From Planctomycetota bacterium (GTDB lineage: Bacteria; Planctomycetota; UBA1135; UBA2386), in assembly GCA_020638735.1 (NCBI GenBank), contig JACKHZ010000009.1:434001-498000 (forward strand): 64,000 bases of DNA, given 5' to 3'. Below, one piece after another: positions 1 through 9,002 of the stretch; the stretch's first letter is position 1, and each line of letters begins with the position of its first letter. The translations under genes were made by a program, and so were the position numbers. The notes beneath the pieces were generated by a model that saw only the letters and a program-made list of their open reading frames with translations, did not search any database and was not told where the DNA came from.

Positions 1-511
1 CCGACAGCTGCGCGGTGTAGCTGCCGCCGCTGGCGAGGGTGAAGGTCACGTCGAACACGCCGCCGCCGTTGCTGATCTGGAACAGGAACGCGGCCTTGGT
101 CGTCGAGCCGATCGGCATCGGCGCCGCCAGCACGGTCGTCTGCGTGCCGGTCTGGTCGACGCTCGCGAGCCACGTCGGCTGCGTGCCCAGGTTGTCGCCG
201 TTGGCCACGGCGTCGAACATCTTGTTGCCGCCGTCGACCGTGTTGCGGTTGCCGACGTGCACGATGTCGAGCTGGTACGGCTGGTCGACGAGCTGGTAGG
301 CGGCGAGCACCGGGTCGCTCGGGATGCCGAGCGTGAAGTCGAGGCCGCGGTCGGAGATCGAGCGGTAGCCGTTCGGATCGTCGGGCAGGAAGTCCTCGCC
401 CGCGTGCACGATGCCGTTGAAGTTGTAGGCGAGCGGGACGGGGATGCTCTGCGCTGCGAGCGGGGCGACCGCGAGGGTGGCAGCGAGACCGAGGAGTGAG
501 GTGTGCTTCAT
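1..511 (-). CDS. secreted protein, single copy of the YNFNG domain (3' end cut by window edge)
   Basis: The gene reads leftward from an ATG at 509-511 and stays open to base 1, so only about 170 N-terminal residues are visible. It opens with a signal peptide (MKHTSLLGLAATLAVAPLAA then QS). The mature part begins IPVPLAYNFNGIVHAGED and continues with RSISDRGLDFTLGIP, HVGNRNTVDGGN, NGDNLGTQPTWL and SNGGGVFDVTF. The same landmarks occur in the same order twice in the divergent gene at 737-2500, so the two are paralogues. I do not recognise the domain; it looks like a beta-rich extracellular module. About 225 bp separates the two starts, and the promoters probably lie there. Function unknown; secretion is inferred from the signal peptide. 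Confidence 0.85.
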   Translation of the reverse strand, partial: MKHTSLLGLAATLAVAPLAAQSIPVPLAYNFNGIVHAGEDFLPDDPNGYRSISDRGLDFTLGIPSDPVLAAYQLVDQPYQLDIVHVGNRNTVDGGNKMFDAVANGDNLGTQPTWLASVDQTGTQTTVLAAPMPIGSTTKAAFLFQISNGGGVFDVTFTLASGGSYTAQLS

Positions 512-736
512 GAGGGTTGCGAACTCGTCTTCGAAAGTCCGTCCCGCCACTGCTCTCGCCGGCGGCGAGCAGAACAGAGCGGTCAGGGGCGAGGTGCGAA
601 GGTAGCGCGAGGACGTAGGGCGGCAACTGGGGGCAGTCGTGCAATTCTCCGCAATCGAGACACCCGCCCCACTTCGGCCCGAATCGAGCTATCCTCCGCC
701 CGCCTTCCCCTGCCGCCCCACCCAGGACGCTCTCCC
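512..736. promoter_or_regulatory. divergent intergenic region with a small hairpin
   Basis: This 225-bp spacer lies between two head-to-head paralogous secreted-protein genes. It contains a short hairpin at 555-569 (CTCGCC, loop GGC, GGCGAG). I see no convincing -35/-10 pair and no run of T. It probably carries both promoters, judged from gene orientation alone. Confidence 0.35.
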
Positions 737-2500
737 GTGCCAGGCCTTCGCCTCCTCGCCGCCGCGCTCGCCGCGTGCGCCCTCGCACCGTGCCAGAACA
801 CGGTGCAAGTCCCCCTCAACTACAACTTCAACGGCATCGCCCACGCCGGCGAGACAGGTCAGCCGGACGCGCCGAACGGCTTCCGCTCGATCTCGGACCG
901 GGCGTTGGACTTCACCGGCGGCGTGCCGCCGCTGGCGGTCTTCCAGCGCTTCGCGGTGGTCGCACAGCCGGGCGTGCTCGACATGGTGCACCTCGGCAAC
1001 CGCAACACCGTGGACAACGGCAACTGGGCGTTCGAGGCGACCGCCGACGGCGACAACCGCGGCACCCAGCCGGCGTGGCTGCCGAACGTCAACCAGGCGG
1101 GCGCGCAGACCACCGTGCTGGCGACGCCGATCCCGATCGGCAACAACTCGTCGGCGAGCGTGCTGTTCCACGTCAGCAACGGCGGCGGCTCGTGCAGCGT
1201 GACCTTCACCTACCAGAGCGGCGCTTCGAGCGTGCACACGATCTCGGCGCCCGACTGGTTCGGCGGCAGCTTCGCCGGCCGCGAGAACACCGACCTCGCC
1301 GACGCCGGCCAGAGCCTCAACCTGGTCGAGGCGATCGTCGACCTCAGCGCCGACGTCGGCCAGACGCTGACGCAGATCGCGTTCTCCAACCGCAGCAACA
1401 CCACCGCCGACTACGGCATCTACGCGGTCAACGTCGAGGCCGCCGTGCTGCCGCGGCTCGTCAACCGCATCGCGCTCGACTGCAACTGGAACGGCGTCGT
1501 GCACGCGGGCGAGGACCAACAGCCCGACGCGCCCGACGGCTTCCGCTCGATCGCCGACAAGGCGCTCGACTTCCGCGCCGGCGTGCCGAACACGACGCAG
1601 CTCGCGGACTTCGACCTGGTGGCGGCGCCCGGCGCGCTCGACTGCGTGATGCTCGGCAACCGCAACACCGTCGGCAACGGCAGCAACGCCTTCGACCTGG
1701 TCGCCGACGGCGACAACTTCGGCGTGCAGCCGAACTGGCTCGTCGACCCCGATCTGACGGGGCCGCAGACGACGACGCTGCCGCAGCCGATCCTGCTCGA
1801 CGGCGCGTCGACGGCGAGTTTCCTGTTCCAGATGACCAACGGCGGCGGCGCCTTCGACGTGACCTTCTCGCTGCTCGGCGGGTCGATCACCGCGACGCTG
1901 CGCGGCAGCGACTGGGTCGGCGGCAGCTACCTCGGCATGTCGGCCGTCGATCGCGCGCTGCCCGGCGTGCCGCTGCGCATCGACGGCGCCTCGATCGACC
2001 TCAGCGCCGCGGCGGGCATGGTGCTGACGGCGATCACCTTCGAGAGCGGCTCGAACCCCGACGGCAACATCGCCGTGCTGGCCTGCAACGTGTCTGGCTG
2101 CATCGCCTGCCCGAACGCCGGCGCGCAGACCAATCTCGGCGGCGGCGCCGGACCGCTGATCTCGACCGACAGCACCGGCAACGTCGGCGTGCCGGTCGAG
2201 TGGACCGTGGTCGGCGCGACGCCGAGCACGCCGTTCGGCCTGTTCGCGGTCTCGACCGACACGCCGCAAGCGGTGCCGCTGTCGCTGGTGTGGGCGGCTT
2301 GCACCAGCACCGCGCATGTCAACAACCCGGTGCTGCTGAACGCCGCGGTGGACGCGCTCGGCGCTACGTCGCTGACGCTGCAGATCCCGCCCGACAACTT
2401 GCTGTGCGGCATCCCGCTGACCGCACAGTACTTCGAGATCACGCTGCAGGCCTGCCCGCTGCTGCTCGGCGACGCCCTCACCATCACCCTCGGCAACTGA
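737..2500 (+). CDS. secreted protein with two tandem YNFNG domains
   Basis: Predicted 587 residues from a GTG at 737. This start is chosen because it is followed directly by a signal peptide (PGLRLLAAALAACALAPC); the frame upstream stays open but is Arg-rich and overlaps the opposite gene. Two copies of one domain follow, from about residue 25 (VPLNYNFNGIAHAGE) and about 245 (IALDCNWNGVVHAGED). Each contains a GFRSI motif, then an LGNRNTV motif, a DGDN motif and an SNGGG/TNGGG motif. The last 115 or so residues are a different module with several cysteines (CIACPNAG). The divergent gene at 1-511 begins with a single copy of the same domain. No catalytic motif is visible; role unknown, extracellular or cell-surface. 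It ends 13 bp before the next gene and is probably cotranscribed with it. Confidence 0.85.
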   Translation: MPGLRLLAAALAACALAPCQNTVQVPLNYNFNGIAHAGETGQPDAPNGFRSISDRALDFTGGVPPLAVFQRFAVVAQPGVLDMVHLGNRNTVDNGNWAFEATADGDNRGTQPAWLPNVNQAGAQTTVLATPIPIGNNSSASVLFHVSNGGGSCSVTFTYQSGASSVHTISAPDWFGGSFAGRENTDLADAGQSLNLVEAIVDLSADVGQTLTQIAFSNRSNTTADYGIYAVNVEAAVLPRLVNRIALDCNWNGVVHAGEDQQPDAPDGFRSIADKALDFRAGVPNTTQLADFDLVAAPGALDCVMLGNRNTVGNGSNAFDLVADGDNFGVQPNWLVDPDLTGPQTTTLPQPILLDGASTASFLFQMTNGGGAFDVTFSLLGGSITATLRGSDWVGGSYLGMSAVDRALPGVPLRIDGASIDLSAAAGMVLTAITFESGSNPDGNIAVLACNVSGCIACPNAGAQTNLGGGAGPLISTDSTGNVGVPVEWTVVGATPSTPFGLFAVSTDTPQAVPLSLVWAACTSTAHVNNPVLLNAAVDALGATSLTLQIPPDNLLCGIPLTAQYFEITLQACPLLLGDALTITLGN

Positions 2501-2513
2501 CCCCACGCCCGCC

Positions 2514-5021
2514 ATGAACTTCACGAAGCACATCACGCGCGCGGTCGTCGCCGCCACCCTGACCGGCATCGCCGTCGCGCAGAACCACTCGCCCAGCACG
2601 CCGACCATCACCGAGCCCGCGGCCCCCAACGCGGTGCTCAACCCCAACGACGTGCACATGGAGACGGCGCCGTTCTCCGACCCGGACGCCGGCGACCTGC
2701 ACGCCGCCAGCGACTGGGAGATCTGGACCGTCAACCCGCTGCAGCGGGTCTGGGCGACGCTCGGCATCACCGGCCTCGAGAAGGTGCACACGCACCTCGG
2801 CGACGGCGTCTTCGAGGGCACGCACGCCGGCTGGCACCGGCTGTTCGCCGACACGCAGTACAAGCTGCGCGTGCGCCACAAGGACGACAGCGGCGACGCC
2901 GCGACCGAGTGGAGCGGCTGGGCCGAGAGGCCGTTCTCGACCGGCGCCGCCGGCGTCAAGGAGCCGCTGGTGATCGAGGACGTCGACGACCAGCCCGGTC
3001 CGCTGTGGCTGGACCTCAACGGTCAGCCGATCGAGCTGCCGACAGGGGCGCCGCAGCCGATGCTGCGCGTCGAGTCCGACGCGCACTGGCTGCTGCTGCG
3101 CATCGACGGCGATCCGGCGCCCGGCAACCGCGTCATCAATCCGATCGGCCTGCCGGTGCACGCGCCGGTGCGCGTGGTGGTCAAGGCCGGCAACACCGGC
3201 GGCAACCTGGTGCTGCCGGCGAGCGACATCTTCGCCTACGAGCACGACTGCGAGGAGTTCGCCATCCACCTGCCGGCGATCACGCTGCCGCCCAACGGCC
3301 GCGCCGACTTCTGGGTCAGCGAGGCGGGCGCGACCTACGTCGGCAGCTCGACCAGCTCGGTGCCCGACTTCTCGACGCTGGCGCGCGGCGTGCCGGTGCC
3401 GTGGGCAGTGGACGACCCGACGTTCTCGATCGAGGTGGTCGCCGAAGGGCTGAGCATGCCGTGCAACATCGCCTTCGTGCCCAACCCGGGGCCCAACCCC
3501 GACGACCCGAAGTTCTACGTCACCGAGCTCTACGGCACGATCAAGGTCGTCAGCAACGACGGCACGGTCTCTACCTATGCGAGCAATCTGCTCAACTACA
3601 CGCCGTCGGGTGTGTTCCCCGGGTCCGGTGAGCAGGGCCTGACCGGCATCGACGTCGACCCGATCAGCGGCGACGTGTTCGTCGGCCACCTGTGGCGAAC
3701 GGGCGGCAACAACGCGCCGCGCGTCACCAGGCTGACCAGCAACGACGGCGGCAAGACGTCGTCGTCGCGCTCGGTGCTGCTCGACATGGTCGGCGAGACG
3801 CAGGGCCAGTCGCACCAGATCTCGACGCTCGAGATCGTCAACGGCGAGCTGTTCGTGCACATGGGCGACGGCTTCACCTACACGACCGCGCAGAACCTCG
3901 ATTCGTATCGCGGCAAGATCCTGCGCATGAACCTCGACGGGTCGCCGGTGACCAGCAACCCGTACTACAACGGCGGCACGATCAACTCGCGCGACTACGT
4001 CTACTGCCTCGGCGTGCGCAACCCGTTCGGCGGCGCCTGGCGCGCCGCCGACGGCCAGCGCTACTGCTGCGAGAACGGCCCCTCCATCGACCGCCTGTCG
4101 CGGCTGATCTCCGGCCGCAACTACCTCTGGGACAACACCAACGCCTCGATGTCCAACTACGCGATCTACAACTGGGCGCCGTCGTCGGGCCCGGTCAACA
4201 TCGCGTTCGTGCAGCCGGAGACGTTCGGCGGCAGCGGCTTCCCGGCCTCGCTGCAGGACAAGGCGTTCGTCACCGAGTCGGGCGCGACCTACGCCGAGGG
4301 CCAGCAGCCGATCGGCAAGGTCATCACGCAGTGGGAGTTCGACCTGCAGGGCAACCTCGTCGCCGGCCCGGTGCCGTTCGTGAGCTACGTCGGCGACGGC
4401 TTCGCCACCGCGGTCGGCCTCGCCGCCGGCCCCGACGGCCTCTACTTCTCCGAGCTCTACCGCGACGAGAACACCACCGGCCCCACCACCGTCGGCGGCC
4501 GCGTGCTGCGCGTCGTCTACGGCAGCGACGACGACTGCGACCACAACGGCCTCGCCGACAGCTGCGAGATCGCCGACGGCACCGCCGCCGACCTCGACCA
4601 GAACGGCGTGCTCGACGCCTGCGACCCGCTGCAGGAGGACACCGCCACCGTGTCGGTGACCACCGGCGGCCTGGTCCACTTCTCGCTGCGCGCCGGCCTG
4701 AAGAACGCCGGCCAGACCTACCAGCTGCTCGGCTCGTGGAGCGGCACCAGCCGCGGCACCGTGTTCGGCAACGTCACGCTGCCGCTCAACAGCGTCGGCG
4801 ACCCGTGGTTCTCGCTGACCGCGCAGGTGTTCAACACCGTCATCCTGCAGGACACGCTCGGCCTGCTCGACGGCAGCGGCGAGGCGCAGTGCGCGCTGTT
4901 CGTGCCGAGCATCGGCAGCCTGCTCGGGCTGCAGATGCACCACGCGTTCCTCGTCACCGACACGTCGACGTTGGCGGCGCGGTTCGCCAGCAACGCGGTG
5001 CCGCTGCAGCTGGTCCAGTAG
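2514..5021 (+). CDS. secreted glucose/sorbosone dehydrogenase-like (PQQ-type beta-propeller) protein
   Basis: Predicted 835 residues with an N-terminal signal peptide (RAVVAATLTGIAVAQ). Residues 30-290 form a fibronectin-like region. Residues about 300-670 resemble the soluble PQQ glucose/sorbosone dehydrogenase propeller: AEGLSMPCNIAFVP, GEQGLTGIDVDP, MGDGFTYTTAQ, RGKILRMNLDG, CLGVRNPFG and SELYRDEN are in the expected order. A Ca-binding, thrombospondin-3-like stretch (DDDCDHNGLADSCEIADG then DLDQNGVLDACD) follows at about 672-703. The C-terminal 110 residues form a module (YQLLGSWSGTSRG, LPLNSVGD, LGLQMHHA) also seen at the end of the protein at 57704-59800. The substrate cannot be told, and PQQ-binding residues were not verified. 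Confidence 0.8.
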   Translation: MNFTKHITRAVVAATLTGIAVAQNHSPSTPTITEPAAPNAVLNPNDVHMETAPFSDPDAGDLHAASDWEIWTVNPLQRVWATLGITGLEKVHTHLGDGVFEGTHAGWHRLFADTQYKLRVRHKDDSGDAATEWSGWAERPFSTGAAGVKEPLVIEDVDDQPGPLWLDLNGQPIELPTGAPQPMLRVESDAHWLLLRIDGDPAPGNRVINPIGLPVHAPVRVVVKAGNTGGNLVLPASDIFAYEHDCEEFAIHLPAITLPPNGRADFWVSEAGATYVGSSTSSVPDFSTLARGVPVPWAVDDPTFSIEVVAEGLSMPCNIAFVPNPGPNPDDPKFYVTELYGTIKVVSNDGTVSTYASNLLNYTPSGVFPGSGEQGLTGIDVDPISGDVFVGHLWRTGGNNAPRVTRLTSNDGGKTSSSRSVLLDMVGETQGQSHQISTLEIVNGELFVHMGDGFTYTTAQNLDSYRGKILRMNLDGSPVTSNPYYNGGTINSRDYVYCLGVRNPFGGAWRAADGQRYCCENGPSIDRLSRLISGRNYLWDNTNASMSNYAIYNWAPSSGPVNIAFVQPETFGGSGFPASLQDKAFVTESGATYAEGQQPIGKVITQWEFDLQGNLVAGPVPFVSYVGDGFATAVGLAAGPDGLYFSELYRDENTTGPTTVGGRVLRVVYGSDDDCDHNGLADSCEIADGTAADLDQNGVLDACDPLQEDTATVSVTTGGLVHFSLRAGLKNAGQTYQLLGSWSGTSRGTVFGNVTLPLNSVGDPWFSLTAQVFNTVILQDTLGLLDGSGEAQCALFVPSIGSLLGLQMHHAFLVTDTSTLAARFASNAVPLQLVQ

Positions 5022-5032
5022 CGACGCGACGA

Positions 5033-5081
5033 CGGGCTCGTCGAGCGGAAGTAGCCGCAGCACGAGAAGTCGACGAGCCCG
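5033..5081. terminator. 12-bp inverted repeat downstream of the dehydrogenase-like gene
   Basis: CGGGCTCGTCGA at 5033-5044 pairs perfectly with TCGACGAGCCCG at 5070-5081 across a 25-nt loop. It begins 11 bp after the stop codon at 5021. There is no T-tract, so it is either a GC-rich factor-independent terminator or an mRNA-stabilising hairpin. Confidence 0.45.
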
Positions 5082-5415
5082 ACCCCGCGCGCCAGCGCCG
5101 CGTTCGGCGGCAGCAGGCGCCGTCGGGCGACGCCCCGGCGAGGAAGGCGCCGCTGCAAGGGCGTTGCCGCGGGTTCACGCCGCACTCCGCCCGTTATCGC
5201 CACGGCGAAACTGTGCAGCACACTTCCCGACAGTATCCCGGTTCGCCAGGGATCTTCGCCCACCTGTGCTAACGTCTAAGGGAGCGCAGACCTCGCGTCT
5301 GCTCTGGCTGTCAGCGCCTGGGTGGCGCTGTCGGCGCTCACGAGCCATCCCGGGCGCATCCCTCGCGCGCTCGCGGCTCTCGTCCCGTCTCGTTTCTCCC
5401 AACCAAAGACGCATC

Positions 5416-5424
5416 AGGAAAGAG
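5416..5424 (+). promoter_or_regulatory. ribosome-binding site AGGAAAGAG
   Basis: A purine-rich AGGAAAGAG lies 3 nt before the ATG at 5428. It decides the start of the downstream gene: the upstream open frame has no comparable site, and a signal peptide follows immediately. Confidence 0.6.
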
Positions 5425-5427
5425 TCC

Positions 5428-7305
5428 ATGCAACGTCTCCTCATCCTCGCCGCGATCCCGCTGTGCGCCACGCTGGCCACCGCGCAGTGCTTCGAACAGA
5501 ACCTCGGGGTGCTCGCGCCGTACGCCGCCGGCTCCCCCGGTCTCGGCGACGACGTCGCCTTCGACGTGCAGCCGCTGAACTTCGCCTTCCCGATGGGCGG
5601 CCTGTCGACGACCTACACCCACGCGCAGTTCGGCGACAACGGCAACCTGTACCTGACCAACGGCGGCGCCAGCACCACCGCCAACATGGGCGCCGGGAAC
5701 GCCTACGTCGACACCGCCACGTTCCTCGGTCTCGCCGGCTCCGACCCGCGCATCATGCCGCTGTTCGCGGACCTGATGGCCGACGCGGCCTACGGCGGCG
5801 GCGTCTACGTCAACAACACGATCCCCGGCAAGTTCGTCGTGACCTGGGTCAACATGGTCGAGTGGTACGCGACGACGATCCCGGGCACGCCCGCCGTCTT
5901 CACGTTCCAGGCGCAGCTGTTCCAGAACGGCGACATCGTCTTCTACTACGACGGTCGCTTCACCGGCGTCGTCGACCCGACCTTCAACGTGCGCATCGGC
6001 GCGTCCGAGGGCAACGGCGTCGCCGACCCGGGCTCCGTCGACCTGAGCACCCCCATCAACACGGCGTCCTCCTACTGCCTCTACGAGGAGTTCCTGCCGG
6101 CCACGTCGAGCGGCCTGCAGAACAGCGGCGTCACGCTCTACAACGCCTCTCCTGGTTACGTCCAGGACGCCGGCCCGTGCGTGCCGGCCAAGAACGAGTA
6201 CTACGGCAGCGGCTGCTACACGATCAGCGACTCGTTCTACGAGCGCTTCGCCGACGCGGCGCTCGCCGCTGCGACGCTCAACGGTCACTCGATGACGATG
6301 CAGCTCGCCGCGTCCGACTACGTCGTCACCTGGGACTCGGGCGTCGCCTACATCCCGCCGTCCGGCGCGGCCTCGCCGGTCTTCACCGCTGGTCCGACCG
6401 ACGACGGTGAGACGACCCTCACGCCGAGCCTGCCGTTCCCGACCCCGACCGGCCCCGTCGCATCGCTGTTCGTCGAGAGCAACGGCGTCATCTCGTGGGG
6501 CGCGACCGGCCAGACGTTCCCGGGCACGCAGGACTACACGCCGACGGCCAACGGGTTCCTCAACGGCGTCAACGCCGGCATCTACTCGTGGCACGACTAC
6601 GCCGAGCAGGACGTCGCGGGCGGCCGCATCGTCTACGAGGAGGTCGTCTCCGGCGCCGACACGCTGCTGGTCATCTCCTGGGACAACGTCGACCAGTGGC
6701 CGACGGGCACGGCCCAGCCGAACTTCATGCAGTTCCAGCTCAACCTGACCTCGGGCGACGTCACGATCGTCTGGCAGAGCCTGAACTCGGACACCTCGAG
6801 CACGTTCGGCTCGGCGCACCTCGTCGGCTACACGCCGGCAGGAGCGTCGATCGACTCCGGCAACATCGGTCTGTCGACGACGACGACCTTCGTCACCAGC
6901 AGCACCAACGTGCAGGCCATGAAGCTGACGGCCGGCCCGGCGCCGATCTCGACCCCGAGCAGCGGCACGACGGTCACCTACACCGCCGAGAACCTGCAGC
7001 AGGTCGGCGGTGGCTACATCGGTCTGGTCGTGCTGAGCGCGTTGCAGAACCCGGGCCTGGACCTGGGCCTCATCGGCGCGCCGGGCTGCCGGGGATACGT
7101 GTCGACCATCGACGCCAACATCCCGTTCTTCGGCTTCACGCCGACGCTGACGGCCGGATTCACCCTGCCGAGCGGCGTGCCGAGCGGCGTCGAGATCTAC
7201 GCGCAGGCGATCAACCTGATCGCCCCCAACAGCCTGCCGAACGGCCAGAACAACTTCGGCATGATCACGTCGAACGGCGTGAAGCACACGATCTCGAGCT
7301 TCTGA
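5428..7305 (+). CDS. secreted protein of unknown function with planctomycete-type C-terminal module
   Basis: Predicted 625 residues from the ATG preceded by AGGAAAGAG; the N-terminus is a signal peptide (MQRLLILAAIPLCATLATAQ then C). The body has two similar halves that each describe a beta-sandwich: the first contains SDPRIMPLFADLMADA, GKFVVTWVNMVEW and NGDIVFYYDGRFTG; the second contains SWHDYAEQDVAGGRIVYEEV, LLVISWDNVDQW and LTSGDVTIVWQSL. The final 90 residues (APGCRGYVSTID, FTLPSGVPSGVEIYAQAINL, NGVKHTISSF) match the ending of the FG-GAP protein at 55992-57515, suggesting a shared C-terminal module. No enzyme motif is visible; extracellular or surface role inferred. Transcription probably ends at the strong hairpin at 7316-7350. 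Confidence 0.75.
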   Translation: MQRLLILAAIPLCATLATAQCFEQNLGVLAPYAAGSPGLGDDVAFDVQPLNFAFPMGGLSTTYTHAQFGDNGNLYLTNGGASTTANMGAGNAYVDTATFLGLAGSDPRIMPLFADLMADAAYGGGVYVNNTIPGKFVVTWVNMVEWYATTIPGTPAVFTFQAQLFQNGDIVFYYDGRFTGVVDPTFNVRIGASEGNGVADPGSVDLSTPINTASSYCLYEEFLPATSSGLQNSGVTLYNASPGYVQDAGPCVPAKNEYYGSGCYTISDSFYERFADAALAAATLNGHSMTMQLAASDYVVTWDSGVAYIPPSGAASPVFTAGPTDDGETTLTPSLPFPTPTGPVASLFVESNGVISWGATGQTFPGTQDYTPTANGFLNGVNAGIYSWHDYAEQDVAGGRIVYEEVVSGADTLLVISWDNVDQWPTGTAQPNFMQFQLNLTSGDVTIVWQSLNSDTSSTFGSAHLVGYTPAGASIDSGNIGLSTTTTFVTSSTNVQAMKLTAGPAPISTPSSGTTVTYTAENLQQVGGGYIGLVVLSALQNPGLDLGLIGAPGCRGYVSTIDANIPFFGFTPTLTAGFTLPSGVPSGVEIYAQAINLIAPNSLPNGQNNFGMITSNGVKHTISSF

Positions 7306-7315
7306 TCGAGATCGG

Positions 7316-7350
7316 CGGCCGGGCGACGGGCATGTCCCCGCGCCCGGCCG
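7316..7350. terminator. strong bidirectional hairpin between convergent genes
   Basis: CGGCCGGGCG (7316-7325) pairs perfectly with CGCCCGGCCG (7341-7350). After a bulged A the stem continues CGGG/CCCG around a CATGTC loop. It sits 10 bp after the stop of the secreted-protein gene and about 50 bp beyond the 3' end of the convergent hutH, which fits a shared terminator. No T-tract follows in either direction. Confidence 0.6.
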
Positions 7351-7401
7351 AACCCGCGCGCGCTGCGGCGCGCGCCTGGTCGGCGACGACGGACGCGGCC
7401 T

Positions 7402-8928
7402 TCAGACCGCCAGCGCGCCGACCTGCTTCTCCGCTGCCGCCACCATCGCGCCCTCGAGCACCAGCTGCTCGGCGCGCTTCAGGTCCGGCGCCAGGAAGCG
7501 ATCGCCGTCCAACCCCGGGATCTCGGCGCGCAGCGCGCGGTAGGCGGCGTGCACCCCCTTGCCGGGCTTCAACGGCTCACCGAGGTCGAGCCCCTGCGCC
7601 GCGCACAGCAGCTCGATGCCGAGCACCTTCGCCGTGTTGCGCACGACGTCGTCGGCGTGGCGCGCGGCCGTGACCCCCATCGACACGTGGTCCTCGCGGT
7701 TGGCCGAGGTCGGGATCGTGTCGACGCTGGCCGGGTGCGCCAGCGACTTGTTCTCGCTGCACAGCGACGCCGCGACGACCTGCGGGATCATGAAGCCCGA
7801 CTCGAGCCCCGGGTCGCGGGCGAGGAACGGCGGCAGGCCGCTGATGTCCGGGTTGACCAGCTGCTCGATGCGGCGCTCGCTGATGTTGGCCAGCGTGCTG
7901 ACCGCGATCGCCAGGAAGTCCATCGCCTGGCTGACCGGTTGGCCGTGGAAGTTGCCGGCGCTGATCACGTCGCCGCCGAACACCAGCGGGTTGTCGGTCA
8001 CCGAGTTGGCCTCGGTCACCAGCACGTCGAGCGCGTAGCGCACGCCGTCCTTGGCCGCGCCGTGCACCTGCGGGGCGCAGCGCAGCGAGTAGGCGTCCTG
8101 CACCCTGGCGCAGTCCTTGTGGCTCGGGATGATCTTGCTGCCGTGCAGCAGCCGGCGCAGGTTGTCGGCGGTCGCGCCCTGCCCCTCGTGCGGCCGCACC
8201 TCGTGCACCCGCGCGTCGAACGGTCGCTCGCTGCCGCGCAGCGCCTCCAACGTCATCGCGCAGGCGACGTCGGCGGTGCGGCACAGGCGCATCGCCTGCG
8301 CCACGACGAGGCAGCCGATCGCGGTCATGATCTGGGTGCCGTTGATCAGCGCGAGCCCCTCCTTCTCCGCCAGCTCGAGCGGCGCGCGACCGAGCTTCTT
8401 CAGCGCCGCCTGGCCCGAGATCACCTTGCCGCCCGACCACACCTCGCCGCGGCCGATCAGCGGCAGCGCCATGTGGCTCAACGGCGCCAGGTCACCCGAC
8501 GCGCCGACCGAGCCCTGCCGCGGGATCACCGGGATCAGGTCGGCGTTCCACAGCGCGAGCGCCTGCTCGATCAGCAGCGGCCGCACGCCAGAGTGACCGA
8601 GCGCCAGGTTGTGGATGCGCAGCGCGAACGCCAACCGGCTCTGCTCGATCGACAGCGGCTCGCCGACGCCGGTGGCGTGGCTCAGCAGCAGGTTCTTCTG
8701 CAGCTGACCGAGCTTCTGCGACTCGATGCGCACCCCGGCGAGCTTGCCGAAGCCGGTGTTGATGCCGTACATCGTGCGGCCGCTGCGCACGGCGGCGTCG
8801 ACCTCGGCGCGGCAGGCCGCGACGCGGCGCTTGCTGTCCTTGCCGAGCGCGATCGTGTGGCCGGGCCGACTGAGCGCGACGAGGGTGGCGAGCGGCAGGT
8901 CGGGCTCGCCGAGCAGGATCTTGGTCAT
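7402..8928 (-). CDS. hutH: histidine ammonia-lyase
   Basis: Predicted 508 residues, the usual length for the family, starting at the ATG at 8926-8928 (MTKILLGEPDLPLATLVAL). It deaminates L-histidine to trans-urocanate, the first step of histidine degradation, in the cytoplasm. The MIO-forming Ala-Ser-Gly is at residues 143-145 within GSVGASGDLAPLSHMALP. The catalytic-loop Tyr is in YGINTGFG (residues 54-61). The selectivity position reads LLLSHATGVG (Ser83-His84), the histidine-lyase signature rather than the phenylalanine or tyrosine type. No hutU, hutI or other Hut gene is in the window, so it stands alone here. It is transcribed divergently from the selenoprotein gene at 9003, with 74 bp between starts. 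Confidence 0.93.
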   Translation of the reverse strand: MTKILLGEPDLPLATLVALSRPGHTIALGKDSKRRVAACRAEVDAAVRSGRTMYGINTGFGKLAGVRIESQKLGQLQKNLLLSHATGVGEPLSIEQSRLAFALRIHNLALGHSGVRPLLIEQALALWNADLIPVIPRQGSVGASGDLAPLSHMALPLIGRGEVWSGGKVISGQAALKKLGRAPLELAEKEGLALINGTQIMTAIGCLVVAQAMRLCRTADVACAMTLEALRGSERPFDARVHEVRPHEGQGATADNLRRLLHGSKIIPSHKDCARVQDAYSLRCAPQVHGAAKDGVRYALDVLVTEANSVTDNPLVFGGDVISAGNFHGQPVSQAMDFLAIAVSTLANISERRIEQLVNPDISGLPPFLARDPGLESGFMIPQVVAASLCSENKSLAHPASVDTIPTSANREDHVSMGVTAARHADDVVRNTAKVLGIELLCAAQGLDLGEPLKPGKGVHAAYRALRAEIPGLDGDRFLAPDLKRAEQLVLEGAMVAAAEKQVGALAV

Positions 8929-9002
8929 CGGCCAGACCAATACCGCCGAAGGCTGTTCCGGCGCCACCTTGAACTGCCCCGCCGGGGCCGCACACTGCGC
9001 CG

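Larger units (their letters stand above)
5022..5427. other. 406-bp gene-free interval with inverted repeat
   Basis: No supported gene here. Just after the upstream stop is a perfect 12-bp inverted repeat (5033-5044 and 5070-5081, listed separately). The rest is GC-rich with short open frames whose composition looks like antisense noise. The last bases carry the ribosome-binding site of the gene at 5428. A TAACGT sequence near 5270 could be part of a -10 element, but I see no matching -35. Confidence 0.5.

Noticed and set aside
503..736. Extension of the 737 gene back to the ATG at 503
   Set aside because: It overlaps the opposite gene, is Arg-rich and would bury the signal peptide inside the protein.
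689..3019. Long minus-strand open frame across the two secreted-protein genes
   Set aside because: Composition is Arg/Ala/Val-rich mirror noise; the plus-strand frames contain signal peptides and recognisable repeats.
2484..5063. 859-codon minus-strand open frame
   Set aside because: Antisense to the propeller protein; no motif and typical shadow composition.
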